Part shown: piece after piece, positions 49,202-57,874 of the stretch
How the letters are laid out: each line of letters opens with the position of its first letter
How positions within the stretch are numbered: position 1 is the first letter of the stretch
NCBI RefSeq assembly: GCF_005845035.1
Contig: NZ_SPFO01000005.1
Location: 62,001-126,000 of the forward strand
Source of the DNA: Collinsella aerofaciens
Lineage (GTDB): Bacteria; Actinomycetota; Coriobacteriia; Coriobacteriales; Coriobacteriaceae
Reading direction: 5' to 3'
DNA length: 64,000 nucleotides
Notes under the pieces: generated by a model
Told to the model about the DNA's origin: nothing
Databases searched by the model: none
What the model saw: only the letters and a program-made list of their open reading frames with translations
Position numbers and translations under genes: made by a program

Positions 49202-50560
49202 TTACTCGTCCTTGGGCGCGGGGTGCTTGCAGATCACACTCATGTAGATCATGCCAAGTACGGCCGCGGTAACAGAGCCGGCGAGAATAGCGGCCTTGGC
49301 GGCCAGAACCTCAAACTGGGCCGTCGGGAAGGCGAGGCCGCTAATGAGAATCGACATCGTAAAGCCGATGCCGCCCAGAATGCCCACGCCGGCAATCATG
49401 TGCCAGTTAACGTTATGCGGCAGCTCGGAGATCTTGAGCTTGACCAAGGCGAACGTCATGCCAAAGATACCAATCGGCTTGCCCAGCAGCATGCCAAAGT
49501 ACACGCCGAGCGTCACCGGGTCGGTGAGCAGCGTGCTCATATCCACGCCCACCAGGCGAACCTGTGCGTTGACGAACGCGAAAATCGGCAGGATCACAAA
49601 GTTGACCGGCGTGGAGATCAGACGCTCCATGCGGATGAGCGGCGGGGTCACGCGGTGCATGACGCGCTCGACTTTGGTGGTCGAGACGGTAAAGTCATGC
49701 TGGCCCAAGATGTGTGCCTCGTCGTCGTAGCGGTCATCGAGCAGCGGCAGGCACTCGCCCAACCAATCGGTGAGGCTATCGAGCTTGACGCCGCACTTGG
49801 CCGGGATGGTGAAGGCCAAGATGACGCCGGCAAGCGTAGCATGTACGCCGCTCTTGAACATGCAGAACCACAACAGCAGACCCAGTACCGAATACGGGGC
49901 AAGGCGGTAATGCTGCGTCTTGTTGAGCCACACGAGCGCGCAGGTCACAAGCGCGGCGGCGCCCAACCAAAACGGGTTGGGGCTCTGACCGTAGAAGATG
50001 GCAATGGCGGCGATGGAGATGAGGTCGTCGGCGATGGCGAGCGTCGAGAAGAACACGCGCACGCCGTTGGGCACGCGATTGCCCAAAAGCGACAGCACGC
50101 CCAGCGCGAAGGCAATATCGGTTGCCATGGGGATGGCCCAGCCGTTGTGGGCGCCGGCATGGTTAAAGATCAGGTAGATGCAGGCGGGAACGACGACGCC
50201 GCCCACGGCCGCCAGCATGGGAAGCATGGCCTGACGCGGATTCTTGAGCTCGCCGACCGTCATCTCGTACTTAAGCTCAATGCCCACCAACAAAAAGAAA
50301 ATCGCCATGAGGAAGTCGTTGACGAAAAGCTCAACGGTAAGACCGGCCGTAAGGTTGCCCAGACCCACATACAGCGGGGTCTCCAAAAAGTGATGGATGG
50401 CCTCGTAGGCATCGGTATTGGCGCAAATGACGGCGGCGATGGCGGCGAAGACCATGACGGCGGCGGAAATCGTGCCGTTCTCGGCGATGCGTTCCCAAAT
50501 GTCGTGACGTTCAAAGCGCTTGCGCTCACGAACGTTGAACAGCTGCTCAGTTGCTGCCAT
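49202..50560 (-). CDS. nhaA: NhaA-type sodium/proton antiporter
   Basis: A 452-residue integral membrane antiporter. Diagnostic segments are LTAGLTVELFVNDFLMAIFFLLVGIELK, PACIYLIFNHAG, GWAIPMATDIAFALGVL with the double-aspartate region further on (STLAIADDLISI), and FALVNAQVRL-like VNAQVRLVGV. Asp pairs at the ion-binding site are intact. AAAGGAG precedes the ATG. It exports Na+ at alkaline pH to maintain pH and sodium homeostasis. The C-terminus is slightly longer than that of E. coli NhaA and ends in a short cytosolic tail. Confidence 0.93.
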   Translation of the reverse strand: MAATEQLFNVRERKRFERHDIWERIAENGTISAAVMVFAAIAAVICANTDAYEAIHHFLETPLYVGLGNLTAGLTVELFVNDFLMAIFFLLVGIELKYEMTVGELKNPRQAMLPMLAAVGGVVVPACIYLIFNHAGAHNGWAIPMATDIAFALGVLSLLGNRVPNGVRVFFSTLAIADDLISIAAIAIFYGQSPNPFWLGAAALVTCALVWLNKTQHYRLAPYSVLGLLLWFCMFKSGVHATLAGVILAFTIPAKCGVKLDSLTDWLGECLPLLDDRYDDEAHILGQHDFTVSTTKVERVMHRVTPPLIRMERLISTPVNFVILPIFAFVNAQVRLVGVDMSTLLTDPVTLGVYFGMLLGKPIGIFGMTFALVKLKISELPHNVNWHMIAGVGILGGIGFTMSILISGLAFPTAQFEVLAAKAAILAGSVTAAVLGMIYMSVICKHPAPKDE

Positions 50561-50768
50561 GGGCGGCTCCTTTCACGGGAAAGCTCCCGTCTTAAAAAAG
50601 CACGGCCCGCCCAAGTGGCGGCGCCGCGCTCTAACGTATTACGCTTGCATCTAGCCTACCCTGCACGACAAGCACGCAGGCGTGGCCGAAAAGCGGAACC
50701 ACAGGTTGAACATTATTTGCTCAACGGCACAGGCACGCCTGTCCAAGAGACGACGCGGCGCCGTGCAC

Positions 50769-50808
50769 AAAAAACGACCGGAGCGCGGGACGTCCGCGAT
50801 CCGGTCGT
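50769..50808 (-). terminator. Terminator after ppaC
   Basis: ACGACCGGA and TCCGGTCGT with an inner CGCGG/CCGCG stem, followed on the minus strand by TTTTTTG. Confidence 0.88.
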
Positions 50809-50827
50809 GGCGTTTGGCCAACTAAAC

Positions 50828-51751
50828 CTAGCAGGCGGCCATAATGGGGGCAGCGACCTGCTTCTTACGGGAGAGGACGCCCGGCATCCAGACGCCATCG
50901 TGCTCGTCGGCAATGCCCAGGCCCTTCTGAGCGGCCTCGGTCTCGCCCTCGAGCAGGACCTGCGAGCCCTCCTCCATGATGTCGGTGATGCACAGGACAA
51001 TGCCGTCGGCACCCTTCTCGGCGGCGTAGGCGCGCATGGCCTCGCGGATCTCGTCGATCATGCCGAGTGCGCGGGTCTTGTCGACAGTCTCGTACTGGCC
51101 GATGAGCAGCTTCTTGCCGGCGGGCTCGAACATCTTGATGTCGTTGCCGACCATCTCGGCTGCGGTGAAGGAGCCGGACGGACGGGTGAGGAAGACCTCC
51201 ATGCCAAACTTGACCGGGTCGACGCCCACCTGCTCGCCGAGCTTGGCGGCGACAGCGCGGTCGACATCGGTGGTGGTGGGGCTCTTGAGCATGAGCGTGT
51301 CGGTCATCATGGCCGAGAGCAGCAGCTTGGCCTGGACGTCGGAAAGCTCAACGCCGAGCACGCCGGCGAGCTTGGTGACGATGGTGCAGCTGGAGCCCCA
51401 GGGCAGGCAGATGTAGTGCAGCGGGCCGGCGGTCTCGAAGTCGCCGATGCGGTGATGATCGACGACACCAAAGACCGTGGCGTCCTTAAGGCCGGCGACA
51501 GACTGGGCAGACTCGTTGTGGTCGGTGAGGACGACGAGCTGACCGGCCTCGACGGACTCGATTACGCGAGGCTCGGCAATGCCGGCATCGGCGAGCAGCT
51601 TGGCGGACTCGGCCGGAAGCTGGTCCAGAGCGCAAGCCTCGTAGGTGTTGCCGGCATACTCAACCTGGTTAAGCAGCTGGGACAGGACGACGGCGCTCAT
51701 GATGGCGTCGTTATCGGGGTTCTGGTGACCAAAGACAAGAACGTTTGCCAT
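50828..51751 (-). CDS. ppaC: Manganese-dependent (family II) inorganic pyrophosphatase
   Basis: A 307-residue DHH-family enzyme that hydrolyses pyrophosphate. The metal ligands His9, Asp13 and Asp15 are in FGHQNPDNDA, followed by LTDHNE, the DHH motif VVDHHRIGDF and the aspartate in MMTDTLML; the C-terminal substrate motif is SRKKQVAAP. GAGGATATCC precedes the ATG. It is a single-domain form without CBS regulation. The gene stands alone, with a terminator downstream. Confidence 0.95.
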   Translation of the reverse strand: MANVLVFGHQNPDNDAIMSAVVLSQLLNQVEYAGNTYEACALDQLPAESAKLLADAGIAEPRVIESVEAGQLVVLTDHNESAQSVAGLKDATVFGVVDHHRIGDFETAGPLHYICLPWGSSCTIVTKLAGVLGVELSDVQAKLLLSAMMTDTLMLKSPTTTDVDRAVAAKLGEQVGVDPVKFGMEVFLTRPSGSFTAAEMVGNDIKMFEPAGKKLLIGQYETVDKTRALGMIDEIREAMRAYAAEKGADGIVLCITDIMEEGSQVLLEGETEAAQKGLGIADEHDGVWMPGVLSRKKQVAAPIMAAC

Positions 51752-51864
51752 GGATATCCTCCACTTGATATGTGTACTTGGACGTAGCTATGGTAGCACG
51801 CTGGCGCCGAGCCTTCGCAGACGGAAGGGGCACGGCATATTTTGGGGCAGGCATGGGGGCCAAG

Positions 51865-51915
51865 GCTGTCCCTTTTGCACCGTGTTGGTGCAAAGCAACT
51901 TGACCCCCTTGCAGC
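51865..51915. repeat. Half copy of the GTGCAA...CAACYTGWCCCC intergenic repeat
   Basis: The stretch TTTGCACCGTGTTGGTGC continuing to GCAACTTGACCCCCTTGCA corresponds to the right half of the hairpin at 62290-62356. It lies in the gap between ppaC and glucokinase, ending just after the glucokinase stop codon. Confidence 0.6.
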
Positions 51916-51917
51916 AG

Positions 51918-52871
51918 CTATTTACCGGCGGCGCGCAGGGCTACGTAGGCAGCACCGATGATGCCGGCGTCGTTTCCGAGCGAAGCGACCTTAATGGGCG
52001 TCTCGCGCGAGGCGGAAAGCGCGTATTGCTTAAAGTGCTCGCGAACCTTATCGAGGTAGACATCGGCCGAAGCGGACGCGCCGCCACCGATCAGGAACAT
52101 CTCGGGGTCGACCACGTTGGCGATAAGTGCCAGAGCACGGCCGAGATAGTCAGCCATGGTATCGGCAGCTGCCAGCGCGAGTTTGTCGCCCTCGCGGCAG
52201 GCCTGGAACACGTCCTTGGAATCGGAGGGGCCGGTGAGCTCAATGGGCTCGACGCCCGCCTTCTTGCACTCGGCAAGGTAGTTGCTCACCACGCCGGTGG
52301 CGCTGGAATACTGCTCCAGATGGCCATGGCCGCCACAGCCGCAGGTGCGCTCCTCAGCCGGGTTCAGGCACATGTGGCCAATCTCGCCGCCGGCGCCCAC
52401 AACACCCGATACCACGTCGCCGTTAACGATAACGCCGCCGCCCACGCCGGTACCGATGGTGACCATCACCACGTTCTGCACGCCCTTGGCAGAACCGAGC
52501 CAGGCCTCGCCCATGGCAGCGGCGTTGGCATCGTTCTCATACTTAACGACCGCATCGGGGCAGTGCTCCTGAATGGCGACCCTCAGCTCGGGCAGGTTAA
52601 TGGCAATGTTGGCCTTGACCTTGGCATCGCCCGACGCCGGAATGGGACACGGAACGGCCAGACCAATGCCCGCCACAAAGGCACGCGGAATCTGTGCCTT
52701 GGCGACCACCTGGTCGATAGCCTCGGTCACCGCGGCAAAGCCCGCAGCGTCAACGATAGGAGGCGTGGGCACGCTGGCCTTGGCAAGCAGGTTGCCGTCC
52801 TCGTCGAACAGGCCCTCCTTAACCGAAGTGCCGCCGACGTCGATGCCGATGTAGTACTGCTTAGGTTCCAT
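51918..52871 (-). CDS. glk: ROK-family glucokinase
   Basis: A 317-residue sugar kinase. The ATP motif IGIDVGGTSVKEG, the glucose-binding region KYENDANAAAMGEAW, TIGTGVGGGVIVNG, GEIGHMCLNP and the zinc motif TCGCGGHGHLEQ are present; the third usual zinc cysteine is replaced by histidine, which may still bind. ATG 52871 follows AAAGGTGG. An upstream in-frame ATG lacks a site. It phosphorylates glucose, such as that freed by the LacG- and GH1-type hydrolases in the window. Its position downstream of the cellobiose-type PTS supports this. Confidence 0.92.
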   Translation of the reverse strand: MEPKQYYIGIDVGGTSVKEGLFDEDGNLLAKASVPTPPIVDAAGFAAVTEAIDQVVAKAQIPRAFVAGIGLAVPCPIPASGDAKVKANIAINLPELRVAIQEHCPDAVVKYENDANAAAMGEAWLGSAKGVQNVVMVTIGTGVGGGVIVNGDVVSGVVGAGGEIGHMCLNPAEERTCGCGGHGHLEQYSSATGVVSNYLAECKKAGVEPIELTGPSDSKDVFQACREGDKLALAAADTMADYLGRALALIANVVDPEMFLIGGGASASADVYLDKVREHFKQYALSASRETPIKVASLGNDAGIIGAAYVALRAAGK

Positions 52872-52924
52872 GGGAGCCCACCTTTCTCGTTTAAACATTG
52901 CCTGTATGGTACCGCTCTCAAGGC

Positions 52925-52967
52925 AAAAACCTACCAAAAAGGGACAGGTTTGTTTTGGCAGGTTTTA
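52925..52967. repeat. Intergenic hairpin of the GGGACRGGTTTG family
   Basis: AAAACCTACCAAAA pairs with TTTTGGCAGGTTTT (one mismatch) around a loop containing GGGACAGGTTTG. A related hairpin lies at 56820-56905, at the other end of the same PTS operon. Confidence 0.65.
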
Positions 52968-53015
52968 TCTGGGGTAACGCAATTGGCTGCCCAACAGGCC
53001 GCGCAAGACCATCCC

Positions 53016-53054
53016 CAAAAATAAAGGCGCCGGGAGGCGGAGGCTCCCGGCGCC
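53016..53054 (-). terminator. Terminator of the beta-glucoside PTS operon
   Basis: GGCGCCGGGAG and CTCCCGGCGCC form a perfect 11-bp stem followed on the minus strand by TTTATTTTTG. Confidence 0.88.
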
Positions 53055-53112
53055 CGTCAAAGGGACTATGTTGTCTGTTGGACCGCACGGTCCGTCGCGG
53101 CGATAACGCCGA

Positions 53113-53445
53113 CTAGGCCTGAAGTGCCTGCAGCTGCTTGTGAACCTCGATGAGCTCCGTCGCCATGACGCGCATGGTCTCGGTGCCGGCCATCTGGTCC
53201 TCGGCATGCAGCAAAATCAACGGGGCCTCGCCGTTACGCTCGCCGTTGGCCTCCTTCTTCAGAAGCCCCATGTGAACATCGTGGCCACCGTTATAGGCCT
53301 CGTCGCCCTGCTTGATAAGCTCCTCGGCGGCGTCAAAATCGCCCTCCTTGGCCTTTTGCACGGCATTGATGTACATGCTCTTGGCGGTACCGACGTAGCT
53401 GATGATCTCAAAGCAGGTCATCTGCAGTTCGTTCATATCCTCCAT
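53113..53445 (-). CDS. PTS lactose/cellobiose-family EIIA
   Basis: A protein of about 110 residues, all helical, that forms the trimeric EIIA of this family. The phosphorylated histidine is in LILLHAEDQMAGTE, with MGLLKKEAN and FEIISYVGTAKSMYINA as typical flanks. Three starts are possible: GTG directly after the EIIB stop codon (53454), ATG 53445 and ATG 53436; 53445 is used because of AGGTG spacing. Last gene of the operon GH1-EIIC-EIIB-EIIA. It is the only EIIA of the lactose family in the window and might also serve the two LacE permeases. Confidence 0.9.
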   Translation of the reverse strand: MEDMNELQMTCFEIISYVGTAKSMYINAVQKAKEGDFDAAEELIKQGDEAYNGGHDVHMGLLKKEANGERNGEAPLILLHAEDQMAGTETMRVMATELIEVHKQLQALQA

Positions 53446-53454
53446 GCGGAGCAC

Positions 53455-53757
53455 CTAGCCCATCACGCTGACGCAGTGGTCGATGATGCCGGCAGCGTTC
53501 ATGCGGCCGTAGTCGACCATGTTGATAACCTCGACCGGGAAGCGGCCGGCGGCCTCCTTCTCAAAATCGCCCTTGGTGTAGCCGATCTGCGGACCAAGCA
53601 GCAACATGTCGCACTCGTCCAGGTGATCGTGGGCCTCGTTCATGGGACGAGCCTCGACCTCAATATCCAGACCACGGTTTGCAACCTCGGCCTGCATCTT
53701 CTGGACCAGCAGGCTCGTGGACATACCGGCATTGCAGCAGAGCATGATCTTCTTCAT
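53455..53757 (-). CDS. PTS lactose/cellobiose-family EIIB
   Basis: A 100-residue phosphocarrier. The phosphorylated cysteine is expected at Cys8 in KIMLCCNAGMSTSLLV; Cys7 precedes it, an uncommon doublet. GPQIGYTKGDFEKEA is typical of the family. AAGGAGG precedes the ATG. It lies between EIIC and EIIA, and its stop codon is directly followed by the first possible EIIA start. It accepts phosphate from EIIA and transfers it to the sugar bound by EIIC. Confidence 0.93.
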   Translation of the reverse strand: MKKIMLCCNAGMSTSLLVQKMQAEVANRGLDIEVEARPMNEAHDHLDECDMLLLGPQIGYTKGDFEKEAAGRFPVEVINMVDYGRMNAAGIIDHCVSVMG

Positions 53758-53918
53758 GGTTTCCTCCTTATAACTGCGCGGCGCGCAGACGACAACTGGT
53801 TTTATTCCTTGCGGCTATTGTGCCCACCCCCCTGCATCTTTACACAAGGGAGAGAGCTGCGGGCACCGGCACCGCGTACCGGCGCCCGCAAAGGTGAAAG
53901 GGACGAACGTTAGGCGTT

Positions 53919-55262
53919 CTACTCGGCGAAAGCCTCCTGCTTGGCGATTGCCTTCTCGGAAATCTTCATAAAGGGCAGGTAGACGGCCATGCCAATGACA
54001 ATCTCGATAGCCTGCCACACGCCGGCGCGCCAGTCAAAGCCCGTAGCGAGCAGGGCATTGATGACGGGAGGCATGGTCCAGGGCACCTGGGCGATGCAGG
54101 GGCTGATGATGCCTGCGCAGGTAAGGCCATAGGTGATGCCGATGAACAGATCGGGAAGAAGAACGAACGGGATCATGAGCGGCAGGTTGTACACGATGGG
54201 GTAACCGTAGATAACCGGCTCGTTGATGTTGAACAGACCAGGCAGGATAGCCATCTTGGAAACGGTCTCGGAAGCCTTGTTCTTGGAGAACAGGAGCGTG
54301 TCGAGCAGGAGCATGAGGGTGCAGCCCGAGCCGCCGATGAGGGCGAAGCTGTTAACGATCTGCATGTTCATGTAGTGATCGGGCTGGATGGTGCCACCGG
54401 CGGCAAAGGTAGCCATGTTGTCGACGATGAGCATGGTCAGGATCGGCTCGACGGTAGCGCCAGAGATGGTGGACTGGTGAATACCGACGCAGAACAGCAG
54501 GTTAGCAAGGGTGTAGATGAGGATAACAGCCCACGGACCGGCGTTCATGATGCTCTTGAGCGGGTTGGAGATGCACGTGGAGATGATGGTGCACAGATCG
54601 GTGCCGGCGCACACGGCGAGCAGGGCTGCGGCAAGAGCGAAGACCGCGAGGTTAAGCAGCATCGGAATCATGACGTTGAAGGAGTTGGAGACCGCGGGAG
54701 GCACGCCCTCGCCCAGCTTAACCTTGAGCTTCTCGACGCCAGAAATCTTGATGAAGAGCGAGACGGAAAGCAGGGCGATGATAATAGCCGAGAACAGACC
54801 GTTGGTGCCGGTGTTGGCAGTCGAAAGGGCGCCCGTGACCTCGGCGGAGGTGATCTTGTCGGTGAGCAGTGGGCTCGTGGCGGCAAGCGAGGCGGTGATC
54901 TGCTGCGGCATCATGATGACGAAGGCAGAGATGGCGACGACCACGCAAGCGAGCGGGTTATCGAAACGCTTGTTCTTGGCGAGGCTGTAGCCAATCAATC
55001 CGGCCAAGATAATGGCAGAGACGTTGAGGGTGCCCAGCGTAATTGCCGAGCCCCACGTCTGAAGGTTGGCAAGGCCCGCCGCATCGAGCGGGAACAGAGG
55101 GAACACGACGTTGTTAATAAGAACCGCGATACCCGCAAGGATATAGAGCGGCGTGATGGTCGCGAAGGCGTCACGCAGGGAACGCAGGTGAACCTGGTTT
55201 CCCACCTTCGCAGAGACCTCGGCAAACTTGTCGAGGAAGCTCTTTCCGTTGTCACTGGCCAT
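53919..55262 (-). CDS. PTS lactose/cellobiose-family EIIC permease
   Basis: A 447-residue membrane channel. LRDAFATITPLYILAGIAVLINN, CVGIHQSTISGATVEPILT, IGGSGCTLMLLLDTLLFSKN, LPGLFNINEPVIYGYPIVYN and PWTMPPVINALLATG match EIIC of the cellobiose (CelB/ChbC) group, with about ten hydrophobic segments. It is a stand-alone EIIC, unlike the EIICB fusions at the left of the window. TAGGAG precedes the ATG. The upstream GH1 enzyme suggests a beta-glucoside such as cellobiose as substrate. Confidence 0.93.
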   Translation of the reverse strand: MASDNGKSFLDKFAEVSAKVGNQVHLRSLRDAFATITPLYILAGIAVLINNVVFPLFPLDAAGLANLQTWGSAITLGTLNVSAIILAGLIGYSLAKNKRFDNPLACVVVAISAFVIMMPQQITASLAATSPLLTDKITSAEVTGALSTANTGTNGLFSAIIIALLSVSLFIKISGVEKLKVKLGEGVPPAVSNSFNVMIPMLLNLAVFALAAALLAVCAGTDLCTIISTCISNPLKSIMNAGPWAVILIYTLANLLFCVGIHQSTISGATVEPILTMLIVDNMATFAAGGTIQPDHYMNMQIVNSFALIGGSGCTLMLLLDTLLFSKNKASETVSKMAILPGLFNINEPVIYGYPIVYNLPLMIPFVLLPDLFIGITYGLTCAGIISPCIAQVPWTMPPVINALLATGFDWRAGVWQAIEIVIGMAVYLPFMKISEKAIAKQEAFAE

Positions 55263-55382
55263 GATTGCTCCTAACTTTCAAATCCGGCCTTTTCCTATGC
55301 GCACGGTGGTCTGTCGCCCTCTGCCACCAGATGTGCCATGTGTTGCGCGCGGCGGCGCGCGGTCTGGGCGTTCGCCCGGTCG

Positions 55383-56783
55383 CTAATCAACCACGTGGGT
55401 CGTGGCGACCTGTTTGAGCCAGGCCGCCGACTTCTTAAGGCGGCGCTTGTAGCCGTCCATGAGATCGACCTCGACAAAGCCGTAACGATTCTTAAAGGCA
55501 TTGGCCCAAGACCAGTTATCGATGACGGCCCAGTAGTGATAGCCCCGGCACTTGGCGCCCTCGTCGATGGCCTTGGCCACCCACTCCAGGTGCTGACGTA
55601 CAAAGTCGACGCGGTAGTCATCCTGGATGGTTCCTTCGGCGTCACGGTTCTTGTATTCGTCCATGATGCCGATGCCGTTCTCGGAAACGAACCACTCAAG
55701 ATCGGGGTAGTTCTTAGCGCAGTCCATGCCAAAGTCGTAGAGGCCCTGCGGGTAGATCTCCCAGCCGCGGCTCTCGTTCATAACGGCGTCGGGCCACACG
55801 TACTCGTCGGCAAAGTGCGGCAGACCGTACTGGTCGATCTTGCTCGCCGGCGCCTGAACGCGCGTGGGGTGGTAGTAGTTGCAACCGAGCCAGTCGACAA
55901 CACCCTGCTTAAGAATCTCTTGGTCGCCGGCACGGAACGGAAGCTTAACGCCGCCCTCGGCCAGGCTGTCGAGCACGTCGGCGGGAAGCTCGCCCTTGGT
56001 AATGAGGTCGAGCCACCAGCGGTTGTTGATGCCGCTGGTCATACGCACGGCCTCGAGGTCCGCCTCGCTGGGGTTCTCCTTGGTGTAGACCGGGGTAAAG
56101 CAGTTGATCATGCCGATCTTGGCATCGGCGCGAACGGCGCCCTCGTCATAGGCCTTACGATAGTTGGCCACGGCCAGCGCATGTGCCAGCGAGATGTGAT
56201 ACTGCACGGTGCGAGCACGGTTGAAGTCGTGGAGTTGCGGGAACCACACGCCCTCCTGATAGCGCTGCTCGGGCTCGACGATGGGCTCGTTAAAGGTGAA
56301 CCAGTACTTGATCTCCTGGCCAAACTCGTGGAAGGCGACGTCGGCGTAATGTGCGTAAGCCTCGACAACCTCACGGCTCTCCCAGCCGCCACGGTTAAAA
56401 AGGTAGGTGGGCATGTCAAAGTGGTACAAGTTGACAAACGGCTCCAGGCCGGCTTCGCGAGAGGCGCGGAACAACTCGTGATACCACGCGGCGCCTTCCT
56501 CGTTGAGGTTGCCGTCGGCATCGAGCAGACGGCTCCACTGGATGGAAGTGCGATAGGTATCCAGGCCCAAGTCCTTCAAAATGCGAAGGTCTTCCTGGTA
56601 CTTGGCCATAAAGTCATTGCCGGCGTAAGAGCCAACGCAGTTGTAGAACGAGCCCAGATCCTGGATGGACCAGGTATCCCACAGGTTCTCGAGCTTGCCG
56701 CCCTGGTTCCACTGACCCTCAGTCTGCGGGCCGGACATAGCAGCGCCAAAGAAGAAGTCGTTGGGCAGCTGATACTGTGCCAT
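55383..56783 (-). CDS. 6-phospho-beta-glucosidase-type GH1 enzyme
   Basis: A 466-residue family 1 glycosidase and first gene of the operon. Acid/base Glu166 is in WFTFNEPI and the nucleophile Glu369 in WFVSENGIG. It differs markedly from the two LacG-like enzymes: it opens FFFGAAMSGPQTEGQW and ends in DGYKRRLKKSAAWLKQV. This is closer to the BglA/BglH-type phospho-glucosidases that pair with cellobiose PTS. ATG 56783 is preceded by GAGGAC. Hydrolysis of cellobiose-6-phosphate or an aryl-6-phospho-glucoside is predicted. An unphosphorylated substrate cannot be excluded. Confidence 0.88.
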   Translation of the reverse strand: MAQYQLPNDFFFGAAMSGPQTEGQWNQGGKLENLWDTWSIQDLGSFYNCVGSYAGNDFMAKYQEDLRILKDLGLDTYRTSIQWSRLLDADGNLNEEGAAWYHELFRASREAGLEPFVNLYHFDMPTYLFNRGGWESREVVEAYAHYADVAFHEFGQEIKYWFTFNEPIVEPEQRYQEGVWFPQLHDFNRARTVQYHISLAHALAVANYRKAYDEGAVRADAKIGMINCFTPVYTKENPSEADLEAVRMTSGINNRWWLDLITKGELPADVLDSLAEGGVKLPFRAGDQEILKQGVVDWLGCNYYHPTRVQAPASKIDQYGLPHFADEYVWPDAVMNESRGWEIYPQGLYDFGMDCAKNYPDLEWFVSENGIGIMDEYKNRDAEGTIQDDYRVDFVRQHLEWVAKAIDEGAKCRGYHYWAVIDNWSWANAFKNRYGFVEVDLMDGYKRRLKKSAAWLKQVATTHVVD

Positions 56784-56819
56784 CAAAGTCCTCGCTTTCG
56801 TGTTCTAGAGCTTCCGGTT

Positions 56820-56905
56820 GGAGACGGGTTTGCTTTGGCAGGTTATCCGGCGCGGGCGCGCACCGGTCATACCGATATCCAACCCGCCAAAACAAAACCG
56901 TCCCC
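56820..56905. repeat. Intergenic imperfect hairpin of the GGGACRGGTTTG family
   Basis: GAGACGGGTTTGCTTTGGC...GGTT pairs with AACCCGCCAAAACAAAAC...GTCCCC at about 22 of 27 positions. It lies between the GH1 gene and the divergent GntR gene, in the gap 56784-57086, which otherwise shows an AT-rich stretch with possible but unassigned promoters. Confidence 0.65.
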
Positions 56906-57086
56906 AAACGGTCGATCCTGTTCTGCGGAAAGATTCCGTTCGTTGCTTAAACTATAGCGCTCTAATTCTAAAAGTAAAGCGTCTTTTTCTTTTTTCTTTC
57001 TCGAGCTTCTTAGATAAAGGTTATATGGGTGCCTTGTTAAGGGTTATACTTACTTGCGTATTGATATATGTCGGAAAGGAGGTTCA

Positions 57087-57806
57087 ATGATTCCCAAATA
57101 CGAGGCGATAGCTGCAGATATTCGTCGAAGCATCGAGGATGGCACTCTTAAACCGGGCGACAAGCTTCCCACCGTCGTTGAGTTCTGCGAGCTCTATAGC
57201 GTTTCCAAAATCACCGTCAAACGAGCTATCGAGCAAATCACCGAGGAAGGTCTTATTACCAGCCGACGCGGATCGGGTACCTACGTTAAGGACACGGCGG
57301 GACTTCCCGGTCAGGCGTTTTTCCAGGGCAAAAACGACCGTGCCCAGGGCTTTTCGTATGAGCACCGCGGGGAGAAGGTGACCTCGGTGGTCTACGATTT
57401 CTCGATTGTTAATCCACCAGCGGACATCGCAGCCCAGCTGGGAATTGCCGAGGATGACTTTGCCTATCACATCGTGCGCGTGCGTCAGGCCGATGAGAAG
57501 CCCATCGTTATCGAGTACACCTACATGCCCCTCGAGCTGATTCCAGGCCTTAAAAAGAAGGACCTGTACGGATCGGTCTACCACTTCATCCGCGAGCAAT
57601 GTGGGCTGAAGATTTCGAGCTTCCACCGTACCATTCGCACCGTGGCAGCAACCGAGGAAGAAGCCGAGCGCTTGGACACCAAGCCTGGCTCTCCCCTGCT
57701 CGAGCTCACCCAGATTGGCTTTTTGGACAGCGGCGCCGCCTTTGAGTATTCGGTCTCGCGCAACGTTGGCGACCGCTTTGAGTTGCACAACGTAACGTTG
57801 GCATAG
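57087..57806 (+). CDS. GntR/HutC-family regulator of the beta-glucoside PTS operon
   Basis: A 239-residue regulator. The N-terminal winged helix (YEAIAADIRRSIEDGTLKPGDKLP, VSKITVKRAIEQITEEGLI, SRRGSGTYV) is followed by a UTRA effector domain (about residues 75-239; IRVRQADEKPIVIEYTYMP-like VRQADEKPIVIEYTY, and LELTQIGFLDSGAAFEYS). AAAGGAGG precedes ATG 57087. It is divergent from the GH1-EIICBA operon, which it probably controls, with a phosphorylated beta-glucoside as likely effector. manA follows at 68 bp in the same direction. Confidence 0.9.
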   Translation: MIPKYEAIAADIRRSIEDGTLKPGDKLPTVVEFCELYSVSKITVKRAIEQITEEGLITSRRGSGTYVKDTAGLPGQAFFQGKNDRAQGFSYEHRGEKVTSVVYDFSIVNPPADIAAQLGIAEDDFAYHIVRVRQADEKPIVIEYTYMPLELIPGLKKKDLYGSVYHFIREQCGLKISSFHRTIRTVAATEEEAERLDTKPGSPLLELTQIGFLDSGAAFEYSVSRNVGDRFELHNVTLA

Positions 57807-57874
57807 GTTTTTGTAGTCATCCGGGCGCTCGCTTTGAGCTGTTTTGTGCAGCGCCCGCGCAACACAATGGGGGT